Below are positions 6,692 through 12,697 of a stretch of 12,697 nt of DNA, piece by piece. The DNA is from Pseudomonadota bacterium (GTDB lineage: Bacteria; Pseudomonadota; Gammaproteobacteria; SZUA-229), in the NCBI GenBank assembly GCA_030836935.1, contig JAUPMA010000229.1, positions 1-12,697 on the forward strand. Direction: 5' to 3'. How positions within the stretch are numbered: position 1 is the stretch's first letter; each line of letters begins with the position of its first letter. The notes below the pieces were generated by a model, which did not search any database, was not told the DNA's origin, and saw only the letters and a program-made list of their open reading frames with translations. The position numbers and the translations under genes were made by a program.

Positions 6692-8179
6692 ATGAATCAA
6701 TTCAATGAAAAATCTGTTTTGCCGCAGGAAATGCCGTTCGAGTTTACCGGCACGGCACGACAGTATTTCGGCATCTGGATTGTCAATCTTCTGCTTACCA
6801 TTATCACGCTGGGTATTTATTCTGCCTGGGCCAAGGTGAGAACCAAACGTTATTTTTACGGCAATACATTGCTGGGTGGATCGCCTTTTGATTATCTGGC
6901 TGATCCGCTTGCCATTCTGAAAGGCTGGGCAATTGCCGTTGCCGTGCTGATTGCCTACAACCTGTCAACCAATATTTTTCCGGTTTCATCATTGCTGCTG
7001 CTGCCACTGATGATGATTGTCTTGCCCTGGGTGGTTGTGCGTGCCATGTGTTTTCGCGCGCGTAATTCCGCGTGGCGCAATATCCGTTTCGGATTCAAGA
7101 AATCCTACGGCGAAGCGGCCATGGTGTTTATCCTGTTTCCGGTTCTGATAATAATCACATTGGGTCTGTTTCTGCCTTATTACTATTACGCCATGAACCG
7201 TTTCATGGTGAATAACAGCGGCTATGGCACAACATTGTTTCAGTTCCACGCCACGGCGAAAGATTTTTACAGGATTTTTCTGAAACCGATGCTGGCCATG
7301 CTGGTGGTTATAGTGATTATTCTGGCAGCGGTCATCGTTCCGGCTTACAAGGAATATGGCGAGCGGGCACGCACGATGATGGAAGAAATGCAAAACCTGC
7401 AAAATGAAAATTCCGGAATAATTATTTCTGATGAGGAACTGGCAGCAAATGAGGCAGACATGTATGTCGCCGAAGAGCCGGATGCCTATGCCATGGATGA
7501 AGAGGCAGCAATCAATCCGGATGTGTCCTATGAGGATCAGTCGGCCGAAATGCTTGAACAGGCCATGCAGGATCTGGCCAATGCCGAAGCGGACATGGCC
7601 AATACGGATATGGCAGGCACGGATATGACATTTGAAGATGTGCCGGACAATCTGGCAGATGGTGATGTGCAGGTGGATGTACTCGAACCGCTGGGAAGCG
7701 GTGACGAGGAATTTGCCGGAATGGAATTGCCGCCGGAATCCGCCATGCAGACAGAAACAGCGGAAGGGGCAACGGCAGAGGAAAACATGTCACTGGAAGA
7801 TATGGCGGGTGTTGCAGCCGCAATGAGCCTGCTGATCATGCTGTTCATGTTCCTGTTTTATCTGGCGTTCATTGCCTATGTGCAATCACGCATCTGGAAT
7901 CTCGTTTACAACAGCACGGAACTGGCCGGTCACCGTTTTCGCAGTGATGTGCGGGCGCGGGATATTATCTGGCTGTATGTTTCCAACCTGCTTGTTGTGT
8001 CACTCACATTTGGTCTGATGATTCCCTGGGCGAAAATTCGTCTGGCGCGTTATCGTGCCAGCAAGCTGGTATTTTTGCCGGCAGGCAATCTTGATACCTT
8101 CATGCAGGCGCAGCAGAAAAAAATCAGCGCACTGGGTGAAGAAATGGGCGATGTGTTTGATCTTGATATCGGAATATGA
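6692..8179 (+). CDS. YjgN-like DUF898 membrane protein with acidic Met-rich insertion
   Basis: This inner-membrane protein belongs to the YjgN/DUF898 family, whose function is not established. The family repeat is visible near both ends: TLGIYSAWAKVRTKRYFYG (39-57) and TFGLMIPWAKIRLARYRASKL (439-459) share the aromatic-A-K-[VI]-R core. A third, weaker copy is TLGLFLPYYYYAMNRFMVNN (156-175). Membrane segments lie roughly at 28-45, 76-91, 100-118, 143-163, 200-218, 376-398 and 425-446. Between the last two blocks, residues about 221-372 form a hydrophilic, strongly acidic stretch rich in Asp, Glu, Ala and Met with AxMANTDM-type near repeats. The protein is 495 aa against about 400 for YjgN, and this segment accounts for the difference. 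The ATG has a good AAGGA (6681-6685) six bases upstream. Its stop overlaps the start of the M48 peptidase gene (ATGA), so the two are translationally coupled and probably work together. Confidence 0.85.
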   Translation: MNQFNEKSVLPQEMPFEFTGTARQYFGIWIVNLLLTIITLGIYSAWAKVRTKRYFYGNTLLGGSPFDYLADPLAILKGWAIAVAVLIAYNLSTNIFPVSSLLLLPLMMIVLPWVVVRAMCFRARNSAWRNIRFGFKKSYGEAAMVFILFPVLIIITLGLFLPYYYYAMNRFMVNNSGYGTTLFQFHATAKDFYRIFLKPMLAMLVVIVIILAAVIVPAYKEYGERARTMMEEMQNLQNENSGIIISDEELAANEADMYVAEEPDAYAMDEEAAINPDVSYEDQSAEMLEQAMQDLANAEADMANTDMAGTDMTFEDVPDNLADGDVQVDVLEPLGSGDEEFAGMELPPESAMQTETAEGATAEENMSLEDMAGVAAAMSLLIMLFMFLFYLAFIAYVQSRIWNLVYNSTELAGHRFRSDVRARDIIWLYVSNLLVVSLTFGLMIPWAKIRLARYRASKLVFLPAGNLDTFMQAQQKKISALGEEMGDVFDLDIGI

Positions 8180-9189
8180 TCACCATCAGGGCTTATCGTT
8201 ACGATGGTGCCAGTTCGGCACGCACACCGGTTGAACTGCTGTTTACGCCAACCGGCATTCGTGTCAGCAATCATGAATTATTGCGGCACTACGACTACAC
8301 CGAAGTAACGCTGCAACCGGAACTGGCGGGAAAATTCAGTCAGTTGCGGTTTGCCGATGGCTCGCAATGCGATATGGAAAATCAGCCTGGCCTCAATTTG
8401 GCGCTGCAATATATTCCTGGCCACGGCGGTCACCGTTTCATTCATGCAATAGAAAACAATTTACTGTATGTCCTGCTGGCACTGCTGTTATCCATGGCTG
8501 TGCTGGCCGGTATTATTCAATACGCCGTGCCGGTCATGGCGCGTGAAGTGGCACAACGCATACCGGCAGAACTGGAAACAGACATGGGCAGGGAAGCGCT
8601 GGAACTGTTTGATCACATCATGCAGCCCAGTGCGCTGGATGAAAATCGCCAGACTGAATTGCGCAAAAAATTCATGGAGCTGGCCGCACATGCCGGTGTA
8701 GTGCCGGAAAATATTCTGTTTCGCCGGGGTAATGAAATCGGCGCCAATGCCTTTGCATTGCCGTCGGGCATTATTATTTTTACCGACGAAATTGTGGACA
8801 TGGCAAAAGACGATCGCGAACTGCTTGCCGTTTTTGCGCACGAACTGGGTCATGTCAAGCACCGCCATACCATGCAGCATGTTTTGCAGAATTCGGTTGT
8901 TGGATTGCTGGTGATTACGCTGACCGGTGATATCGGCACCGCCAGTTCACTTGCAGCCGCGTTGCCAACCTTGCTGGTGCAAAGCAGATTCTCGCGTGAT
9001 TTTGAAATGCAGGCAGATGATTTTGCGTTGGCCCTGCTGGAACAGCAAAACATGGAACCGGTCTGGCTGGGTACTATTTTGCAACGCATGGCGCAACAAA
9101 CGGGTGATGATGTCTTGCCGAATTTTTTGTCAACCCATCCGGCAACGGATGAACGCATCCGCAAATTCAATAATCCGGAACAGGATTGA
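8176..9189 (+). CDS. M48-family zinc metallopeptidase with single membrane anchor
   Basis: This is a predicted membrane-bound zinc protease. Its N-terminal 90 residues form a small beta-rich domain, followed by a transmembrane segment (about 95-117) and the M48 catalytic domain. The zinc motif HELGH is at 222-226 (His222, Glu223, His226). The third ligand is probably Glu277 in SRDFEMQADDFAL, and HPATDERI (321-328) is the usual C-terminal M48 signature. Unlike HtpX it has one clear membrane helix rather than several. It lacks a classic signal peptide, so the side on which the catalytic domain lies is not certain; the helix orientation would put it in the periplasm if the N-terminal domain is cytoplasmic. 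The ATG shares bases with the TGA of the preceding YjgN-like gene. Its own ribosome site is poor, as expected for coupled translation. DUF898 and M48 genes being neighbours suggests the peptidase processes or controls that membrane partner (inference). Confidence 0.9.
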   Translation: MITIRAYRYDGASSARTPVELLFTPTGIRVSNHELLRHYDYTEVTLQPELAGKFSQLRFADGSQCDMENQPGLNLALQYIPGHGGHRFIHAIENNLLYVLLALLLSMAVLAGIIQYAVPVMAREVAQRIPAELETDMGREALELFDHIMQPSALDENRQTELRKKFMELAAHAGVVPENILFRRGNEIGANAFALPSGIIIFTDEIVDMAKDDRELLAVFAHELGHVKHRHTMQHVLQNSVVGLLVITLTGDIGTASSLAAALPTLLVQSRFSRDFEMQADDFALALLEQQNMEPVWLGTILQRMAQQTGDDVLPNFLSTHPATDERIRKFNNPEQD

Positions 9190-9209
9190 AACACACGCAC
9201 GGGCGCCGC

Positions 9210-9935
9210 ATGACAGAAACTTTTACCTTCAATGCCATTGGAACGGTGCATGCCTGCTACAAGGAAAAATTTGGTGTGCCGCGTCAGCCCGGGCTGGTCA
9301 ATGTGTTATCCAGCATTGAAATACACGAGCCCTGCAACAGGCCGGAAGCTTTTCGCGCCCTGAATGATTTTTCGCACATCTGGATCATGTTTGTGTTTCA
9401 CCAGACCCGGCAGCAAGGCTGGCATCCCACCGTGCGGCCACCACGTCTTGGCGGTAACGAACGTGTCGGCGTGTTTGCCAGCCGCTCCATGTTTCGCCCG
9501 AATCCAATCGGGCTTTCGGTTGTGGAATTAAAAGCAATCCGCCAGCAGGATGACAAACTGTTTCTGGATATTATCGGCGCCGATCTGATGGACGGCACGC
9601 CGGTACTGGATATCAAACCCTATTTGCCTTATGCCGATGCGGTAACCAATGCCCGTTCAGGTTATGCCGACACATCACCTGTCATCAAACTGCAAGTGAC
9701 TTTTCATGCACAAGCCATTGCCGGTATGCAGAAATTGAACAGCTGTTATCCCGATTTGCAGCAAACCATCCGTGACATCCTGCAACTCGATCCGCGGCCT
9801 GCGTATGCCGGGGCAGCAAACAACATCAACAGGGAATACGCCATGCGTCTGCACAATCTTGATGTGAAGTGGCAGGTGAACGGAAATGTGGCGCAAGTTG
9901 TGGATGTGGTATTGGCTGATTCCTCAAAACCGTAA
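9210..9935 (+). CDS. trmO: tRNA (t6A37) N6-methyltransferase TrmO
   Basis: TrmO (TsaA/YaeB) uses S-adenosylmethionine to methylate N6-threonylcarbamoyladenosine at position 37 of tRNA-Thr, giving m6t6A, which aids decoding. The 241-residue product (E. coli 235) shows YKEKFGVPRQPGLV (17-30), FSHIWIMFVFH (54-64), RPPRLGGNERVGVFASRS (76-93), FRPNPIGLS (95-103), DGTPVLDIKPYLPYAD (128-143) and C-terminal DPRPAY (194-199). I chose the ATG at 9210 because the protein then begins like E. coli YaeB. A TTG at 9186, sharing bases with the peptidase stop and preceded by GGAA, would add eight residues; neither site has a strong ribosome signal. It is the last gene of the + strand run that begins with fur, and probably depends on upstream transcription. 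Confidence 0.94.
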   Translation: MTETFTFNAIGTVHACYKEKFGVPRQPGLVNVLSSIEIHEPCNRPEAFRALNDFSHIWIMFVFHQTRQQGWHPTVRPPRLGGNERVGVFASRSMFRPNPIGLSVVELKAIRQQDDKLFLDIIGADLMDGTPVLDIKPYLPYADAVTNARSGYADTSPVIKLQVTFHAQAIAGMQKLNSCYPDLQQTIRDILQLDPRPAYAGAANNINREYAMRLHNLDVKWQVNGNVAQVVDVVLADSSKP

Positions 9936-9945
9936 TCCCTGCTGA

Positions 9946-9983
9946 CAGTTTTCTGGCCGGAATTTTTTTATCAAAAAAAACTG
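9946..9983. terminator. A/T-rich dyad downstream of trmO (possible terminator)
   Basis: CAGTTTT (9946-9952) is the exact reverse complement of AAAACTG (9977-9983). Between them is a run of seven Ts (9963-9969), then ATC, then eight As (9973-9980). In RNA from the + strand, a U-run follows the short GC-rich CTGGCCGG ten bases after the trmO stop; from the - strand the A-run also becomes a U-run. The stem is mostly A-U, so this is at best a weak terminator at the convergence of trmO and the kinase gene. Confidence 0.35.
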
Positions 9984-10031
9984 TTCGTACTAGTTCGGAT
10001 ATTTCACCAAAAATGTTGGGGCGGTAAAAGC

Positions 10032-10064
10032 GTTCGCCTGAAGGCGAACCTGCAAAAGCAGGCG
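10032..10064. repeat. Paired hairpins, REP-like, between trmO and the kinase gene
   Basis: GTTCGCC (10032-10038) and GGCGAAC (10043-10049) form a perfect 7-bp stem with a TGAA loop. CCTGC (10049-10053) and GCAGG (10058-10062) form a second stem with an AAAA loop. In addition CGCCTG (10035-10040) is the exact complement of CAGGCG (10059-10064), so the two hairpins can be replaced by one longer structure. On the - strand the first stem is followed by GCTTTTACC, so it may serve as a terminator for the leftward kinase gene, whose stop is 156 bp away. The compact, palindromic layout is like REP or small palindromic repeats; copy number in the genome is unknown. Confidence 0.55.
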
Positions 10065-10096
10065 TTTCCCTGTCAGTCGGCCTCAATGCCATTAAG

Positions 10097-10204
10097 TTAA
10101 GGATGAATCTGTTGCAGGTGCTCCTTCAGGCGCACAAAGTAATCTGAAAATGTGCAGCGAGTGCAGGGTGTGTAACCGTGAATGATTTTCAGGCTGTCAG
10201 GTAT
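10097..10204 (-). other. Open in-frame 35-codon tail past the kinase stop
   Basis: Directly after the TGA stop of the histidine kinase (10205-10207), the same frame runs 35 sense codons to a TAA at 10097-10099. The peptide is mixed in composition and contains KIIHGYTPCTRC near its start, with a CTRC cysteine pair. No start codon (ATG, GTG or TTG) with a ribosome site opens it independently near its beginning. An open run of this length after a stop is expected by chance fairly often, so this may be only untranslated sequence, a recent truncation of the kinase, or a gene remnant. The rest of the 269-bp spacer shows nothing further. Confidence 0.25.
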
Positions 10205-12421
10205 TCAACCGGAAGTTTTGTTTCCGCTTTCGCTTTCGCCAAGCAGCCGGTCAATCACTGTTCTGAAATGCACGATGTCCAGCGGTTTGGTGAGGTAATC
10301 GGTAAATCCGGCCTGTTTGCCGCGTTCAATATCGCGGGGCATGGCGTTGGCGGTGATGGCGACGACCGGAATTTTTTTCAGCTGCGCATCTGACCTGAAT
10401 ATTTCCAGTACCTGGTAGCCATCCATGCCCGGCAGATTGATGTCGAGCAGGATAAGGTGGGGATGACGGGTCTGTGCCAGTTCGATTCCCAGCCACGGGG
10501 TGTGGGCAGTGAGCAGGTGAATATGCGGATGCTGGGTGAGAATCTGTGCCACCAGTTTCAGGTTGGCCGGGTTGTCCTCAATGTACAGCACCGTGCGGGT
10601 CGGTGTTTCCGTGGTGGTGGCTGCGAGTAGCGGCGTAAGGTTGCCGGTTGCGGTTTCGGGATGGTCCTGGCCGGGTGCCGTTTCACTGGCGGTTTCAAGC
10701 GGCAGTTCAATCCAGAAGGTGCTGCCGGTGCCGACTTCACTCTCCACGCCCACGGTACCGCCCATCATTTCGATGAGGCGCCGGCTGATGGTCAGGCCAA
10801 TGCCGGTGCCTTCTATGCCGGTGCGGGCTGCATTCAGCCGGTTGAATGGCTGGAACAGTTCGGCCAGATGCCGGGCTTCGATGCCGGGGCCGGTATCGGT
10901 TACACGGATCCGCAGCCGGTTGCTGCCTTCGCGGACTACGTTCACCTCGACCTGGCCCGCTTCACGGTTGTACTTGATGGCATTGGACAACAGGTTGAGC
11001 AGCGCCTGCCGGAGGCGGGTATGGTCGGCGCGTACCGAGAGGCCAGCCGGTTTGTGGCAGGCAGTTTTGATGTGGCGTTTTTCGGCCAGGGCGCGCACCA
11101 GGCTCAGGCATTCCTCAACCATCATCGAAACATCCACCGGCTCCAGCGACAGATCAATGCGGCCGGATTCAATCCGGGCCAGATCAAGCACTTCGTTGAT
11201 GATTTTCAGCAGGTGCTGGCCGGCCTTGCCGATCTCCTGCACATTGCCCTTTTGCCGCTCCGTCAGGGCCGGGTCATATTCCAGCAGCTGGCTGAAACCG
11301 AGGATGGCGTTCATCGGTGTGCGCAGCTCGTGGCTCATATTGGATAAAAAATCGGATTTGGCCCGGCTGGCGCGGTCCGCTTCATCGCGGGCGTCAATCA
11401 GGGCCTGTTCGGCCTGCCGGCGTTCGGTGATGTCTTCGGAAATGCCGAGCAGATAGGTGGCTTTGCCGCGAGCGTTCTTTAATGCAATTTTTTGTGTGTG
11501 CAGCAGGCGGCGTCCGCTTGACAGGGTGTCAATCCATTCCTCGGTGATGTTTTCATAACCGCTTACATTCAGCACATGCCGGTCTTTTGCCGTTAAACGC
11601 GCTGCCTGTTCCCCGGGGAACCGGTCGTAATCACTTTTGCCAATCAGCTGCGTGCGATCCAGGCCGAGCAGTTTCTCGCCGGCGCGGTTGAGCAGGGCAA
11701 TACGCAAATCGCCGGCGCGCTTGAGGGAAATCATGAAAGGAATGTGTTCAACAATGGCCGCAAAACGCTGTTCACTGGCGGTCAGGTCATTTACATATCG
11801 GCGGTTGTACTGGATGAAGGCCGTGCTGAACAGGCCGATCATTACCAGCACAATGCCGGCCGACCACACGGCAGCCCGGATGTAAGGCGCCTGGATATGT
11901 TCGCGCGGAATTTTCATCACAATGCCGATACCCAGCGTCGGCACGGGCGCATAACCGGCCATTACCCGGTTGCCTGCATAGTCGATGAGTTCACCGCTGC
12001 CGGTTTTGCCATGCAGCGCATGGTACAGCGGTTGCGACAGCTTGCCGTCGAAGGGCACGTTGGCAATGAATCCCAGTCCCTCGTCGTCCTTGCGCAAAAT
12101 CCGGATGACATGGCCTTCACGCATGCCAATCAGCAGTTCCTCGTCACCGCGATCAAACCGGGTGAGTACCAGGCCCTGTTCCAGCACGTTCAGGGTAATC
12201 TGAAAAATATCTTTTGCCGAAAGGCCGGGGTTGTATTCGGTTTGCGTGCGGGCCACGGATTCAATGATGTTGGCCAGCGTTTCGGTATTCTGTTTCAGGT
12301 CGCGCAGATGGTTCTGGTGAGTGGCCTGGTAAAGCAGCCACAGGCTGGCAGCAAAGGCGAGGCTGGCGATGAGGCTGATGGCCATGACCGGCCACCATAC
12401 CGACTGCTTCTTTGGATGCAT
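10205..12421 (-). CDS. Hybrid sensor histidine kinase (Cache-like, PAS, HisKA, HATPase, REC)
   Basis: This inner-membrane sensor kinase of 738 residues has two membrane segments (about 11-31 and 182-204) around a roughly 150-residue periplasmic domain. That domain ends in YAPVPTLGIGIVMKI (157-171), typical of Cache sensors. A PAS domain follows (about 214-333, ending in DITERRQAEQ), then HisKA with the phosphorylated His364 in NMSHELRTPMN. The HATPase domain has Asn480 in the N box, DTGPGI (509-514) and EGTGIGL (537-543). After a Thr/Pro-rich linker (about 577-608) comes a receiver domain with E615/D616, phospho-acceptor Asp660, Thr690 and Lys712, all intact. There is no HAMP and no C-terminal Hpt domain, so it is not BarA-like; output must pass through a separate Hpt or response regulator not in this window. 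AAGAG stands seven bases before the ATG. The signal is unknown. A GAF-like gene ends 78 bp upstream on the same strand. Confidence 0.93.
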   Translation of the reverse strand: MHPKKQSVWWPVMAISLIASLAFAASLWLLYQATHQNHLRDLKQNTETLANIIESVARTQTEYNPGLSAKDIFQITLNVLEQGLVLTRFDRGDEELLIGMREGHVIRILRKDDEGLGFIANVPFDGKLSQPLYHALHGKTGSGELIDYAGNRVMAGYAPVPTLGIGIVMKIPREHIQAPYIRAAVWSAGIVLVMIGLFSTAFIQYNRRYVNDLTASEQRFAAIVEHIPFMISLKRAGDLRIALLNRAGEKLLGLDRTQLIGKSDYDRFPGEQAARLTAKDRHVLNVSGYENITEEWIDTLSSGRRLLHTQKIALKNARGKATYLLGISEDITERRQAEQALIDARDEADRASRAKSDFLSNMSHELRTPMNAILGFSQLLEYDPALTERQKGNVQEIGKAGQHLLKIINEVLDLARIESGRIDLSLEPVDVSMMVEECLSLVRALAEKRHIKTACHKPAGLSVRADHTRLRQALLNLLSNAIKYNREAGQVEVNVVREGSNRLRIRVTDTGPGIEARHLAELFQPFNRLNAARTGIEGTGIGLTISRRLIEMMGGTVGVESEVGTGSTFWIELPLETASETAPGQDHPETATGNLTPLLAATTTETPTRTVLYIEDNPANLKLVAQILTQHPHIHLLTAHTPWLGIELAQTRHPHLILLDINLPGMDGYQVLEIFRSDAQLKKIPVVAITANAMPRDIERGKQAGFTDYLTKPLDIVHFRTVIDRLLGESESGNKTSG

Positions 12422-12445
12422 GCATGATCTCTTGAAAATGTTATG

Positions 12446-12474
12446 CCGGTTGAAGTGTAGCTACTGCAAACCGG
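12446..12474. promoter_or_regulatory. Nested palindrome upstream of the kinase gene
   Basis: CCGGTT (12446-12451) and AACCGG (12469-12474) are exact reverse complements spaced by 17 bases. Within them, GTAGCTAC (12457-12464) is a perfect 8-bp palindrome centred only half a base from the centre of the outer pair. The structure sits 25 bp before the kinase start codon. The geometry would suit a dimeric regulator; no T-run follows on the - strand, so it is not an evident terminator of the upstream gene. Confidence 0.35.
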
Positions 12475-12499
12475 AAATTGGCTGTTGCTGATTGCCTGT

Positions 12500-12697
12500 T
12501 TACTTGCTGCTGCTCTGGCGTATGGCCAGCACAATCTGGTTGCGCAGTGTTTTGATCAACCGGTAACGGTTGTCATCGGCGGGCGATACCGGCGTCAGGC
12601 TGTCCATGTACAGCAGGCCCATGGGTACATTTTTGATAACAATCGGGTAAATCAGCATGGATGTTCGGGCGTATTCATCGCGATACCACTTTGGCAG
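12500..12697 (-). CDS. C-terminal end of a GAF-like regulatory protein, possibly HDOD-GAF (partial)
   Basis: Sixty-five C-terminal residues lie in the window, ending at TAA (12500-12502); the 5' part is beyond the window edge. The visible part reads WYRDEYARTSMLIYPIVIKN, then VPMGLLYMDSLTP, then a helix ending LRNQIVLAIRQSSSK. A hydrophobic strand, a VPxGLLYxD strand and a final long helix are the closing elements of a GAF-type domain. I recall proteobacterial HDOD-domain proteins that end in such a domain with a similar 'LPxWY...PIVIK..PxGLxYxD' pattern, but the HDOD part is not visible, so a different GAF protein is possible. It shares strand with the hybrid kinase 78 bp downstream and could be co-transcribed with it. 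Confidence 0.6.
   Translation of the reverse strand: MPKWYRDEYARTSMLIYPIVIKNVPMGLLYMDSLTPVSPADDNRYRLIKTLRNQIVLAIRQSSSK

Noticed and set aside
3977..9935. Defence island or mobile element
   Set aside because: All genes in this run are core housekeeping or membrane families; no integrase, transposase, target duplication, toxin-antitoxin pair or CRISPR repeat is visible.
9826..10092. 88-codon - strand frame running from the hairpin region into trmO
   Set aside because: It crosses the palindromic hairpins and overlaps the end of trmO; the peptide resembles the artefacts produced by palindromic repeats.
10536..12427. Several long + strand open frames opposite the histidine kinase (306, 228 and 227 codons)
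   Set aside because: They mirror a high-GC coding gene with intact catalytic motifs; their translations are Arg/Ser- or Gly/Phe-rich with no family features.

Overview
The window looks like chromosomal DNA from a Gram-negative proteobacterium, most likely gammaproteobacterial (betaproteobacterial is possible). The evidence is an outer-membrane BamE lipoprotein gene divergent from fur, a RelA-type monofunctional (p)ppGpp synthetase, TrmO, and a YjgN-like membrane protein. GC content is moderate, with the last 2 kb visibly GC-richer. There are no rRNA or tRNA genes, CRISPR arrays, insertion sequences or phage genes that I can see. Nearly all sequence is coding and no gene-free stretch exceeds 300 bases.

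Region 1 (38-3434, + strand) is a three-gene cassette: a class I glutamine amidotransferase-like gamma-glutamyl hydrolase (peptidase C26), a CPA2-like cation/proton antiporter homologue, and a YbdK/GCS2-family carboxylate-amine ligase. The last two are separated by one base. Together they suggest a pathway that makes, moves and breaks a gamma-glutamyl compound. The antiporter homologue appears to lack the usual membrane-embedded aspartate. This cassette is the least explained set of genes here and the best candidate for unrecognised biology.

Region 2 (3488-9935) starts with bamE on the - strand, divergent from a + strand run: fur (TTG start), relA, a YjgN/DUF898-family membrane protein, an M48 metallopeptidase and trmO. 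The gaps are 64 and 68 bp, then a 4-base ATGA overlap, then 20 bp (or an overlap if a TTG start is used). No strong terminator is visible inside the run, so iron sensing (Fur), the stringent response (RelA), a membrane protein with its own peptidase, and tRNA modification may share transcripts. The YjgN-like protein carries an unusual acidic, methionine-rich insertion.

Region 3 (9936-10204) is a 269-bp spacer between trmO and a convergent gene. It holds an A/T-rich dyad and a pair of hairpins with mutually exclusive foldings that resemble a REP-like element. The frame of the histidine kinase stays open for 35 codons past its stop codon here.

Region 4 (10205-12697, - strand) encodes a hybrid histidine kinase (two membrane segments around a Cache-like sensor, then PAS, HisKA, HATPase and REC). 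Upstream of it is the C-terminal end of a GAF-like protein cut by the window edge, possibly an HDOD/GAF regulator. The two are separated by 78 bp containing a nearly concentric pair of palindromes.
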